DNA from: Brevibacillus brevis
GTDB taxonomy: Bacteria; Bacillota; Bacilli; Brevibacillales; Brevibacillaceae
Direction: 5' to 3'
DNA: 64,000 nt
NCBI RefSeq assembly: GCF_031583145.1
Contig: NZ_CP134050.1
Span: 1,512,501-1,576,500, forward strand
In this document: positions 1 through 8,481 of the stretch, in pieces
How positions within the stretch are numbered: position 1 is the stretch's first letter
How the letters are laid out: every line of letters starts with the position of its first letter
Translations under genes and position numbers: made by a program
Notes under the pieces: generated by a model
What the model saw: the letters and a program-made list of their open reading frames with translations, nothing else
Databases searched by the model: none
What the model was told of the DNA's origin: nothing

Positions 1-16
1 AAAGTAGAGGCTGCAC

Positions 17-53
17 AAGGACGGAGGTGAAGGGGAAATCCCGCCTCCGCCTT
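17..53 (+). promoter_or_regulatory. Intercistronic stem-loop ahead of the first permease gene
   Basis: AAGG plus CGGAGG (17-27, one bulged A) pairs with CCTCCG plus CCTT (44-53), and a GGG/CCC pair lies inside the loop. No long T-run follows, so it looks less like a terminator than a stabilising hairpin of the kind often found between a solute-binding protein gene and its permease genes. A TAG at 4-6 could be the end of that upstream binding-protein gene, but too little of it is present to identify. Confidence 0.45.
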
Positions 54-66
54 TTGCAAAAGGGAG

Positions 67-1011
67 GTGGGCAACATCGCGGCAGACAGGCAAGGGATAA
101 GGCCAAAGGGGAGAGCGAGCTGGCTCATCCACCTGTTCCCCCTTCCGGCTTTGGTCATATACACGCTTTTTGTGATCTATCCGATTTTTTCGGCCTTTAC
201 GTACAGCCTGTATGAATGGGAAGGGCTCAAGCGCGGCGTTTTTGCCGGATGGAAGAACTTTGCGACCTTGTTTACAGTCGAGCCCTTTCAGGAAATGTTC
301 TGGAATTCCTTCGGCCACAATCTCTTGTACTTCGTCGTGGAGATGGTTGTACAAAACGGCACCGCATTCGGGCTGGCGTTTCTCATTTACCGCAAGATAC
401 GCGGCGCGGGCTTTTTGAAGATGGCGTACTTCATGCCCCGGCTCCTCTCCGTGATTGTAGTTGGGATTTTATGGAAATTAATCCTTCATCCGAACTTCGG
501 TCCCCTGAACACCCTGTTGACCAAGATCGGACTGGGGGAGTGGGCCAAGCCGTGGCTGGGAGACCCGGATACGGCTCTGCTCGCCATTATCCTGGTCAAT
601 TGCTGGTTTGGCGCCGGATTTGCCATGCTGATCTTCCTCGCGGGCCTGCAGTCGATCCCCGAGGAACTGATCGAAGCGGCGAGACTGGATGGAGCACGCG
701 GCCTGGGCATGCTGTGGAAAATCATCCTGCCGCTGTGCATGCCGTCGATTACGATCATGACGATCTTTACGTTCATTCAGGCGTTCGAAGCATTCGAGCT
801 GGTGTACGCCATGCAGGGATCGATGGGCGAACCGTTCCATTCGACCGATACGCTGGCGGTGTACTTCTACCGGCTGGCGTTCAGCAGCGCGGGCGGCGGA
901 GACGTGGCAATCGGACTTGGCTCGGCTCTGGCTGTGGTGCTGTTTGTCATCGTGGCGTCTGTATCGGCGGTATCGTTGCGTCTCATGCTGAAACGGGAAG
1001 TGCGGCACTAG
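67..1011 (+). CDS. Carbohydrate ABC transporter permease, MalF/UgpA type
   Basis: Membrane permease of a CUT1-type sugar ABC importer, expected to pair with the next gene and an off-window solute-binding protein. About 314 residues with six predicted membrane segments; the first is at about residues 20-40. The EAA-type loop that contacts the ATPase is visible near residues 200-220 (EELIEAARLDGARG). The GTG at 67 is the first in-frame start after a stop at 28-30, but its Shine-Dalgarno (AGGGAG) abuts it, so the true start could be slightly downstream. The linked sugar kinase and MurQ make an amino sugar or MurNAc the likely substrate; this is inference. No ATPase gene is present here, so a shared MsmK-like ATPase is probably used. 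Confidence 0.88.
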   Translation: MGNIAADRQGIRPKGRASWLIHLFPLPALVIYTLFVIYPIFSAFTYSLYEWEGLKRGVFAGWKNFATLFTVEPFQEMFWNSFGHNLLYFVVEMVVQNGTAFGLAFLIYRKIRGAGFLKMAYFMPRLLSVIVVGILWKLILHPNFGPLNTLLTKIGLGEWAKPWLGDPDTALLAIILVNCWFGAGFAMLIFLAGLQSIPEELIEAARLDGARGLGMLWKIILPLCMPSITIMTIFTFIQAFEAFELVYAMQGSMGEPFHSTDTLAVYFYRLAFSSAGGGDVAIGLGSALAVVLFVIVASVSAVSLRLMLKREVRH

Positions 1012-1074
1012 TGCCTGGCAGATGACGACAATCGGGAAGCAGGCGGCTTCCTTTCAGGAAAGGAGGAAGGCGGT

Positions 1075-1899
1075 GTGAAGACGAGCATTGGCGGCAGGGC
1101 GGCGCAGTACGTCATCGCGTATCTTTTTATGCTGGTCGCGCTTTATCCGATCGTATTGATGATCGCCTCGTCGTTCAAAACGAACATGGAGATTTTCTCA
1201 AACCCACTCTCGCTTCCGAGCTCATTCAGCTTTGAGACGTACAAGAAGCTGTGGGAAACGGTGCCTTTTGCCGACTTTTTGTGGAACAGCATCTTCGTCA
1301 GCGGGGTGTCCGTCCTCTTGATCACCGTTTTTTCCGCGCTGGCCGCATTTTACTTGGCTCGCTTTTCATTCAAATGGTCAGGGCTGCTCTACTTCTTCTT
1401 TCTCATCGGGCTGATGATTCCGATCAAGCTGGGGATCGTGCCTTTGTTTTTGCTGATGAAAAGTCTGGGGCTGCTGGGAACGCTCTGGTCGCTCATCCTG
1501 GTCTACACGGCGAGCGGGATTCCGATAGCGGTATTCATTTTGACGGGATTTTTCCGGACGTTGCCGGTCGAACTGGAGGAAGCGGCGAGGATCGATGGCT
1601 GCAGCCATTTCCAGGTGTTTTGGCGGGTGCTGCTGCCGCTCATTCGCCCGGCGTTGGCTACGGTGGTCATCATCAATTTCATCTCGGCCTGGAATGACTT
1701 TTTCTTTCCGCTCATTTTCATTCAGAAAGAGACGCTCAAAACGATTCCGGTCGGGATGATGATGCTGTTCGGCGAGTACGAGACGGACTGGAGCCTTCTG
1801 TTCGCAGGGCTCACGCTTTCGGCCTTGCCGATGATCGTCGTGTTTTTGCTGGCGTCCAGGCAGTTCATGGAGGGGTTGACGGCGGGTGCAGTCAAATAA
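1075..1899 (+). CDS. Carbohydrate ABC transporter permease, MalG/UgpE type
   Basis: Second permease of the CUT1 importer, 274 residues. It has an N-terminal membrane segment (about residues 12-30), further hydrophobic segments and the MalG-type EAA loop near residues 160-180 (ELEEAARIDGCSHFQ). The GTG start at 1075 follows an AAAGGAGGAAGG ribosome binding site. The gene overlaps the next start by 14 bases, pointing to translational coupling. It should form the heterodimeric channel with the gene at 67. Confidence 0.9.
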   Translation: MKTSIGGRAAQYVIAYLFMLVALYPIVLMIASSFKTNMEIFSNPLSLPSSFSFETYKKLWETVPFADFLWNSIFVSGVSVLLITVFSALAAFYLARFSFKWSGLLYFFFLIGLMIPIKLGIVPLFLLMKSLGLLGTLWSLILVYTASGIPIAVFILTGFFRTLPVELEEAARIDGCSHFQVFWRVLLPLIRPALATVVIINFISAWNDFFFPLIFIQKETLKTIPVGMMMLFGEYETDWSLLFAGLTLSALPMIVVFLLASRQFMEGLTAGAVK

Positions 1900-2851
1900 G
1901 CGGCGGCAATGGTTCATCGCATTGGACGGCGGGGGAAGCAGGACGAGAGCGGCGATTTGCGACTGTACGGGCCGGATCGCGGGAATGTCGGTCGGAGATG
2001 CCACCAATCCACTCTCCCGGCAGTGGGAGGATGTGGAGCGCACCATTCGCCAGCTGATCCGGGAAGTGTGCGAGCAGGCAGGGGCAAGCGAGAGGGACGT
2101 ATCTGCGCTCTATTTGGGGCTGGCCGGCGCTGATCGCACCGAAGTCAAAGCAAGGCTGCAGTCGGCCTTCGCCGCGGAATGGGGAGAGCGGCTGCAGCTC
2201 GACAACGACGCGGTCGCTGCTCTCTACGCAGGCACTTGGGGTGCTCCCGGAATCGTGTTGATCGCGGGCACAGGCTCGATCGCCTACGCGGTCACTGCTG
2301 ATGGCGGACGGCAGCGAACGGGTGGATGGGGCTACCTGATCGGTGACGAAGGCAGCGGCTTCGACCTGGGGCGCGGAGGAGCGGCAGCCGTGCTTCGCGC
2401 GCATGACGGAAGAGGAGGAGCAACTGTACTTACAAGGCTGTATCTCGAGCGTTTCGGGCTGAGCTGTCCGGCTGAGCTGATCTCCCGTCTCTACGGGGGA
2501 GCCAACCCGCGCAAGGAGCTGGCGGACACGAGCACGCTGGTGGAACAGGGCGCGCGGCTGGGGGACGAAGTGGCGGCAGAACTCATCAGTCGAGCCGCGG
2601 AGCACCTGGTAGAGCTGGCCGACGTCAGTCTCCGGAAGGCGGGCAGCGAGCTGCCTGTCGTGCTGTCAGGGGGACTATTCGCAGCGGACACCTTGCTGCG
2701 CCGGGAGGTCCTGAGACGGGCTGGCTTTTCTGCTGCGATCCCGGCCGTGCCCACGGTTGTCGGCGCGCTGGTCGCCGCTATGAAGGGGGCCGGTCTGAGC
2801 GTGGATGAGGAGATCCGACAGCGGCTTATGCGAAGGAAAACGGGAACTTAA
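1886..2851 (+). CDS. BadF/BadG-family sugar kinase (N-acetylglucosamine/MurNAc-type kinase)
   Basis: ASKHA-fold kinase of 321 residues in the BadF/BadG/BcrA/BcrD family, whose sugar-linked members phosphorylate GlcNAc or MurNAc. The phosphate-1 loop ALDGGGSRTRAAI is near residues 12-24 and the phosphate-2/adenosine region includes IAGTGSIAYA near residue 127 and LSGGLF near 258. The GTG at 1886 overlaps the preceding permease gene. With murQ immediately downstream, the simplest reading is that it phosphorylates imported MurNAc or GlcNAc; specificity cannot be read from the sequence. Confidence 0.82.
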   Translation: MQSNKRRQWFIALDGGGSRTRAAICDCTGRIAGMSVGDATNPLSRQWEDVERTIRQLIREVCEQAGASERDVSALYLGLAGADRTEVKARLQSAFAAEWGERLQLDNDAVAALYAGTWGAPGIVLIAGTGSIAYAVTADGGRQRTGGWGYLIGDEGSGFDLGRGGAAAVLRAHDGRGGATVLTRLYLERFGLSCPAELISRLYGGANPRKELADTSTLVEQGARLGDEVAAELISRAAEHLVELADVSLRKAGSELPVVLSGGLFAADTLLRREVLRRAGFSAAIPAVPTVVGALVAAMKGAGLSVDEEIRQRLMRRKTGT

Positions 2852-2867
2852 AAAGGAGTGAGGCGAA

Positions 2868-3779
2868 GTGGGAGAAAACTTGCACCAGCTCCAGACGGAA
2901 ATGCGCAATGCCGCGAGCGAGCAGCTGGATCAGATGTCTGCGTTGGAAATCGTGACGTTGATGAATCGGGAGGATCACAAGGTGGCGCAAGCAGTGGAAA
3001 GAGTGCTGCCTGAGGTGGCCCGGGCAGCCGAGCTGATCGCGCAATCGCTGGACGGCGGGGGACGACTGTTTTATATCGGTGCAGGCACAAGCGGACGGCT
3101 CGGAGTGCTGGACGCCGCTGAATGCCCGCCGACGTTTGGGACGGATCCCGCGAAGGTGCGGGCGATCATCGCCGGAGGAGCAGCGGCGATGACGGTAGCC
3201 GTGGAAGGGGCCGAGGATTCGCCGGAGCTGGGGCAAAAAGACATCCGCGAGGCAGGGGTCCGGGCGGGAGACGTCGTCGTCGGCATCGCGGCGAGCGGCC
3301 GGACACCTTACGTAATCGGAGCCCTTGCGGAAGCCAGGGCCCGCCAGGCCGTGACTGTTTCGCTGTCGTGCAATCCCGGTTCCGCTATCAACCAGAACGC
3401 GGATGTGTCGATCGATCTGGCCGTCGGACCCGAAGTCGTGACCGGCTCCACGCGCCTCAAGGCGGGCAGCGCCACCAAAATGGTGCTGAACATGCTGACG
3501 ACGGCGAGCATGGTGCGGATCGGAAAGGTATACGGCAACTGGATGGTCAACGTGCAGGCGACCAATCGAAAGCTAAGGGAGAGAGCCAAGAGAATCGTGA
3601 GCCAGGTCACGGGAGTCGACTATCAGACGGCAGAGAAACTGATCGCCGAGGCACAAGGGGATGTCAAGCTGGCGATTGTCCTCCAGCAAACAGGCTTGCC
3701 ACTCGTCGAAGCGGCGGAGAAGCTGCGGATTGCCGGAGGAAAAATCCGCCAGGCGATCGAGGGGAAGCAAGCGACATAG
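2868..3779 (+). CDS. murQ: N-acetylmuramic acid 6-phosphate etherase
   Basis: Cytoplasmic lyase that removes D-lactate from MurNAc-6-phosphate to give GlcNAc-6-phosphate in peptidoglycan recycling. Its 303 residues match the family length. The SIS domain carries the signature GAGTSGRLGVLDAAECPPTF near residues 68-87, including the conserved glutamate, followed by IAASGRTPYV. The GTG at 2868 is preceded by AAAAAGGAG. Position directly behind the transporter and kinase genes supports a MurNAc uptake and catabolism operon. Confidence 0.95.
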   Translation: MGENLHQLQTEMRNAASEQLDQMSALEIVTLMNREDHKVAQAVERVLPEVARAAELIAQSLDGGGRLFYIGAGTSGRLGVLDAAECPPTFGTDPAKVRAIIAGGAAAMTVAVEGAEDSPELGQKDIREAGVRAGDVVVGIAASGRTPYVIGALAEARARQAVTVSLSCNPGSAINQNADVSIDLAVGPEVVTGSTRLKAGSATKMVLNMLTTASMVRIGKVYGNWMVNVQATNRKLRERAKRIVSQVTGVDYQTAEKLIAEAQGDVKLAIVLQQTGLPLVEAAEKLRIAGGKIRQAIEGKQAT

Positions 3780-3889
3780 AGCAGCAGCGGGAATTTGATC
3801 AGACAAAAATAGTGGAACAATCCATCCTTTTTGCAGTATCATTGGCAACATGATTGTCTCTTGCAGACAAAAAGGAAGTGGAACGAATT

Positions 3890-5275
3890 GTGGCTTCATT
3901 GGTTTGTGCAGAGGCAGAGCTGACTGCCCGTAAACAGATCGGACTGATCCTGTCGTTGGCGATTCCAGCGATGATGGAGCAGATCCTGCATACGCTGGTC
4001 GGCTTTGTCGACCTGCTGTTCGTCTCCAGTCTGGGCTCGACGGCGATTGCCGCGGTAGGCGTGGCGAACGCGATGATCCTGGTAAGCATGGCGATTTTTA
4101 TGGCCGTCGGGGTCTCGGCATCCTCCTATATTACACAAAGCATCGGCGCCGGAAAGACAAAAGCTGCCTCCGCCTATGCCCGTCAGGCCATCACGCTGGC
4201 GGCGGGCCTTGGCGTTTTGTTTGGACTGGCGGCTTTCTTTTTTGCAGAGCCGATCATGCTGGTCATGGGCGCAGAGCCGCAGGTGATGGGAGAGGCTGTC
4301 GTCTATTTTCGCATCGCAGGCGGGCCCTCCGTTTTCTTCGCCATGATGGTCATCCTGGGAAGCATCCTGCGCTCGACCGGCGACACACGCACGCCGATGA
4401 AAGTCAGCTTGTACATCAACCTCGTGCACATTGCGTTGGACTACGTCTTTATCTTCGGGCTGGGACCGTTTGCAGGGTGGGGGATTGCGGGAGCTGCTTG
4501 GGCGACGGTCACGGTGCGCATAGTGGGGGCGTTTGCCTTGCTTGGCGCTGTTCACCGCTCCCCCCTGACGATTTGGACAGGCCTCAGGCGACGGGACTGG
4601 ATTGGCGCCCGAGCCCGGCAGATCATTCAGCGCTCTCTCCCGGTCATCGCGGAAAAAATGATCATGCGCTTCGGCGTGCTGCTTTACTACGGGGCGATCA
4701 TCCGCATCGGGACGAAGGCGTATGCAGCCCATATGATCGCCTCCAATCTCGAATCGCTGATGATTCTCGCGGGGGCAGGCTTCGAGGTAGCAGCCACCGT
4801 TCTGGTCGGGCAGTATTTGGGCGCCAAGCGGACGCGTGACGCCTATTCGTTCGGACTGTTGAACATGTGGCTGGGGCTGGGACTCATGTCGGTATTCGGA
4901 GCGGGCTTGTACGTGTGCGCCCCGATGGTCGCGGGCATTTTCACCCAGGATCCCGAGATCGTGCGCTACGTCGTCATCGCGCTGACATTCATGGCGATGT
5001 ACCAGCCGCCTCTCGCTCTGCTGATCGTGCTGCGGGGAGCTCTGCAAGGGGCGGGAGACACGAAGGCACCGATGTACGCGACAGCAGTCGGGATGTGGCT
5101 GGTAAGGCTGGTCGGGGTCTACTTCTTCGGCTTTCAGTTGGAAATGGGACTCGCAGGGGTGTGGTTGTCCATCTTCTTCGATGTGACGGTTCGAGGAATC
5201 TTCCTGCTCTATCTGTTCCGGAAAAGATTTGCGAATATTTCCCGCCTAGAGGGATGGAAACAACAGAACGAATAG
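3890..5275 (+). CDS. MATE-family multidrug/metabolite exporter
   Basis: Twelve-segment cation-coupled efflux protein of the MATE family (about 461 residues from this start). Both MatE repeats are visible, each opening with a membrane entry such as AIPAMMEQILHTLVGFVDLLFVSSLG near the N-terminus and the second half opening near SLPVIAEKMIMRFG. Starts at TTG 3854 or GTG 3890 are possible; GTG 3890 is preferred because AAAGGAAGTGG lies at optimal distance. Substrate unknown. It is separated from murQ by about 110 bases and followed by a hairpin with a T-rich tail. Confidence 0.88.
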   Translation: MASLVCAEAELTARKQIGLILSLAIPAMMEQILHTLVGFVDLLFVSSLGSTAIAAVGVANAMILVSMAIFMAVGVSASSYITQSIGAGKTKAASAYARQAITLAAGLGVLFGLAAFFFAEPIMLVMGAEPQVMGEAVVYFRIAGGPSVFFAMMVILGSILRSTGDTRTPMKVSLYINLVHIALDYVFIFGLGPFAGWGIAGAAWATVTVRIVGAFALLGAVHRSPLTIWTGLRRRDWIGARARQIIQRSLPVIAEKMIMRFGVLLYYGAIIRIGTKAYAAHMIASNLESLMILAGAGFEVAATVLVGQYLGAKRTRDAYSFGLLNMWLGLGLMSVFGAGLYVCAPMVAGIFTQDPEIVRYVVIALTFMAMYQPPLALLIVLRGALQGAGDTKAPMYATAVGMWLVRLVGVYFFGFQLEMGLAGVWLSIFFDVTVRGIFLLYLFRKRFANISRLEGWKQQNE

Positions 5276-5317
5276 GGTAATATTGGGTATGAATCGCATC
5301 TTTTTGAGAACAGTGAA

Positions 5318-5352
5318 GGCTATTTCCGGCATCAGGAGTAGCCGTTTTCTTG
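5318..5352 (+). terminator. Rho-independent terminator after the MATE gene
   Basis: GGCTA with TCC (5319-5328) pairs with GGA and TAGCC (5335-5343), followed by GTTTTCTTGT. The stem is short and interrupted, so strength is moderate. Confidence 0.5.
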
Positions 5353-5472
5353 TCGGATCGGACCATACGTATTCCACAGGCTGATACTATACGCGTAACA
5401 TAGCGAGACCTGTGCCATATTGGGTCGAACAGGCCTCGATAGAGGTTTTCAAAATCCCGGGAGGGGGATACG

Positions 5473-6882
5473 ATGAAAGACTTGTTGGATAATGGAGTCA
5501 GGAGCGGTCTTTTCTATCGCTCCTTCTTTGACCAACTGGGCCAGGCTGCTTTCTTGCTGGACAGGACAGGCACTGTGTTCACAGGAAATCCAGCTTGCGA
5601 GGAATTGACAGGGTATCCGGCAAAGGAGTGGGAAGGACTCCCCTTCTGGCTGCTGGCTGTTCCGGAAGAACAAGAGATGGTGAGGATGCAGACCCAGTTT
5701 GCCATTGAGGGCAATCCGAAGCAGTTTTATACCGTCCTGGCGCACAGGGATATGTATCCGGTCCCCGTACATATTGCGTTTGACACGTTTTCGGCAGAGG
5801 GGACCCCGATCGGCTACTACGCGATCGTCCACGAGCTTCCGAAAGCCATGCCGGAGCTGGGAAGGAAAACGTGCAAGTTTGTGGACATTGCCACGGAAGG
5901 GGTGTTCATCTACGGGGAAGGCAAGCTGCGGTACGCCAACCAGGTAGGAGTCCAGCTCGCAGGAGCAGGCAGTTTGTCCGAGCTGCTCCGCATCCCGTTC
6001 GCCGCGTTGTTCCAACCGCAGGACTTGCCCAAAATAGAGGACATGATGTTCCGGCTGGAATGCGGAGAGACGGTGACCCCACTCGAAGTGGAGATCGTTC
6101 GGCTGGATGGTGCGCGTATCGATGCGGAATTATACGGAACGGCTGCCGTCATTTCGGGCCGGCCTTCCTGTTACGTGCTCATTCGCGATGTCACGGAAAG
6201 AAAAAAGGCTCAGGAATTTTTGCAAAACTCGGAAAAACTGGCATTAGTCGGTCAGCTGGCCGCCGGCATCGCCCACGAAATTCGCAATCCGCTGACCTCC
6301 TTGAAAGGATTTGTCCAGCTGATGCAGAAAGATGGGATGCGCAAGCCGGAATACTTCTCGATCATGAGTTCCGAGCTTGCCCGCATCGAGCTGATCGTGA
6401 ACGAATTGTTGGTTTTGGCAAAGCCGCACGCAGCCTCCTTTGAGACACGAGACTTGTCCAAGCTGATCAGCCATGTGGTGACGCTGCTGGAGACGGAAGC
6501 GATTTTGCGAAAAGTAATGATTCAGGTCGTGTTCGAGACGGAAGTGCCTTTGATCCGCTGCGACGAGAATCACCTCAAGCAGGCGTTTATCAATTTTCTG
6601 AAGAATGGGATCGAGGCGATGGAAGGCAGCGGAGAGATCGTGATCCGGATACGGGTAGAGGACAACTGGGTCCGCATTCGTTTTGAGGACAATGGGGTGG
6701 GCATTCCCCCCGAGCAGCTGGCGAGACTGGGCGAAGCCTTTTTTACCACCAAACCGTCGGGAACGGGTCTGGGCTTGATGGTAAGCAGGAGAATCATCGA
6801 AAACCACAGAGGGACGCTGCGGCTGGCAAGCAGCCCCGGCAAAGGGACCACGGTCGAGGTCTCCTTGCCGATCCATGGATAG
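5473..6882 (+). CDS. PAS-domain sensor histidine kinase
   Basis: Soluble 469-residue kinase with no membrane segment. Two PAS-like domains (about residues 15-125 and 135-240) precede a HisKA dimerisation domain with the phospho-acceptor His268 in GIAHEIRNP and a HATPase domain with N-box NFLKNGIEAM, G1 FEDNGVGIP and G2 GTGLGL. The architecture and the HEIRNPLTSLKGF H-box resemble orphan Bacillus kinases (KinA/KinE class) that feed the sporulation phosphorelay; no response regulator gene is adjacent, consistent with an orphan kinase. The ATG at 5473 follows GGGAGGGGG. The phosphorelay role is inference. Confidence 0.88.
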   Translation: MKDLLDNGVRSGLFYRSFFDQLGQAAFLLDRTGTVFTGNPACEELTGYPAKEWEGLPFWLLAVPEEQEMVRMQTQFAIEGNPKQFYTVLAHRDMYPVPVHIAFDTFSAEGTPIGYYAIVHELPKAMPELGRKTCKFVDIATEGVFIYGEGKLRYANQVGVQLAGAGSLSELLRIPFAALFQPQDLPKIEDMMFRLECGETVTPLEVEIVRLDGARIDAELYGTAAVISGRPSCYVLIRDVTERKKAQEFLQNSEKLALVGQLAAGIAHEIRNPLTSLKGFVQLMQKDGMRKPEYFSIMSSELARIELIVNELLVLAKPHAASFETRDLSKLISHVVTLLETEAILRKVMIQVVFETEVPLIRCDENHLKQAFINFLKNGIEAMEGSGEIVIRIRVEDNWVRIRFEDNGVGIPPEQLARLGEAFFTTKPSGTGLGLMVSRRIIENHRGTLRLASSPGKGTTVEVSLPIHG

Positions 6883-6912
6883 AGGACAAGCTCTGCGCTG
6901 GGAGGAATCAGG

Positions 6913-7239
6913 ATGGCGGATCATTCGGGCAAAAACACGGTTCTTACGGCGGGCTTTGCCCAGATTCCAAAAGGAACCACCCTGTATGATGTATCGACGA
7001 TGATAGGATGCGTCCTTATCATTGATGCGGATCGCGATGTGATTTGCGATGCCAGCTTTACCTTTGTGATGGACAAAACGAGCGAATTTTTGGCAAGCTT
7101 GCTCTTGGGAAAATCGGTAGCGGACGGTATACAGGAGATTACGCAGGTCGTGCAGGAACGCTTCCTGGCTCCGGGACAGGGGGCCGTGCTGCAGGCGATC
7201 CGTGCAGCTGTCGAGCGCTATCATGAGAAAAAATTGTAA
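6913..7239 (+). CDS. DUF3870-family protein
   Basis: Small 108-residue cytosolic protein that I recognise as DUF3870-like (core pattern AQIPKGTTLYD, then VIDADRDVICDASFT-like strand and a C-terminal helix). No catalytic motif is evident. The ATG at 6913 follows GGAGGAATCAGG. It lies 30 bases after the kinase gene and about 27 bases before the GGDEF gene, all on the same strand, so the three are probably co-transcribed. Function unknown. Confidence 0.75.
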   Translation: MADHSGKNTVLTAGFAQIPKGTTLYDVSTMIGCVLIIDADRDVICDASFTFVMDKTSEFLASLLLGKSVADGIQEITQVVQERFLAPGQGAVLQAIRAAVERYHEKKL

Positions 7240-7266
7240 GCTACTGAGGTGGCCGGAGGGGTGTAC

Positions 7267-8481
7267 ATGGATGAAGACTTCGCGGTAAAAGAAGCATATG
7301 CGCGGCAGCTGCTGGAACGATACAGCCAATGGCTGAGCCGTATCGAACAAGTGGATCGCCAGGAAATAGACGGGGTGGCACGCGAGCTTTCGGCCATGCT
7401 GTCCGAGGAAGACAGCGCGCTTCATGGCAATGTGATGAGGAGCATCGGAGAGCTTCACGAGAAAGTGACGGAAATGCTGTGGATTTCGGAGCATATGAAG
7501 ATTTTGCACGATCTGAGCCATATTTTCGCGAAGACGTTTGAAGAAAGCCAGATCCTGTGGAAGGCGTTCGAGCTCGTTTCCCGGGTCATGCGTGCCGATG
7601 CCTTCTTCATCGCCTTTTATGACGAGGGAGACAGCGAAATCCGCATCCCGATCAGCATCGACAGCGGGATCAATTACGGACCGATCACCGTACCGTACGG
7701 GCAGGGCATGATTTCCCGCGTGATCGATACGCGTCAGACCATACACATTCGGACGATGCGGGATGAGCCGAGCGAGCCGGAGATGATCCGGTGGGGCAGC
7801 CCGGAGATCGACACGAACACCTGTATCTTCGTTCCGCTGATGCTGGGCAATCAGGTGAAAGGCGTCATCTCGGCCCAATCGTATCGGGAATTTGCCTATA
7901 AAAAAGAACATGAAGAGCTGCTCAAGATCATCGGGTTTCAGGTAGCCAGCGCGATTGAGACTGCCCGGCTGTACAAGCGGGTATACCAGATGTCGTTTCA
8001 GGATGAGCTGACGGGAATCTGCAACTACCGCGCCTTTCACAATGACCTGGAGAAGCTGATGAGCGAGGGACGGTCTCCCATCGTTTTGATCATGCTCGAT
8101 TCGGATAATCTGAAAGCGGTGAACGATCAGTACGGCCACCATTCCGGAGATGAATTGATCAGGCGGATAGCGGAGGCGCTCAAAGCGTGCGCGACGGGCG
8201 ATGATACGGTGTACCGCTATGCGGGGGACGAGTTCATGCTGCTCTCGCCGGGGGCTACGCTGGAGGAAGCGGAGGAAAAGGTACGGGCGATTCGCGAGCA
8301 TTTGCGGAAACGTCCGCTCGTTCAGGACGATTGCCACATCCCTGTGGCGGTGAGCGTCGGAATCGCCGGATACCCGGGGGATGCTTCGACAGCGGATGGC
8401 TTGAAGCGGGCAGCGGACGAGGCGCTGTACCGCTCCAAGCGCAAGGGGAAAAATTGTACGACCGTCTACGGGACGGCTTAA
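7267..8481 (+). CDS. GAF-GGDEF protein, probable diguanylate cyclase
   Basis: About 404 residues: an N-terminal helical region, a GAF domain (about residues 90-230) and a C-terminal GGDEF domain (about 240-400). The signature reads AGDEF at residues 319-323, a variant compatible with cyclase activity, and the upstream LDSDNLKAVNDQYGHHSGDELIRR matches the active-site half. The ATG at 7267 is preferred over GTG 7249 because GGAGG sits seven to eight bases upstream. It probably makes cyclic di-GMP in response to a GAF ligand. Its stop codon overlaps that of the convergent antiporter gene. Confidence 0.87.
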   Translation: MDEDFAVKEAYARQLLERYSQWLSRIEQVDRQEIDGVARELSAMLSEEDSALHGNVMRSIGELHEKVTEMLWISEHMKILHDLSHIFAKTFEESQILWKAFELVSRVMRADAFFIAFYDEGDSEIRIPISIDSGINYGPITVPYGQGMISRVIDTRQTIHIRTMRDEPSEPEMIRWGSPEIDTNTCIFVPLMLGNQVKGVISAQSYREFAYKKEHEELLKIIGFQVASAIETARLYKRVYQMSFQDELTGICNYRAFHNDLEKLMSEGRSPIVLIMLDSDNLKAVNDQYGHHSGDELIRRIAEALKACATGDDTVYRYAGDEFMLLSPGATLEEAEEKVRAIREHLRKRPLVQDDCHIPVAVSVGIAGYPGDASTADGLKRAADEALYRSKRKGKNCTTVYGTA

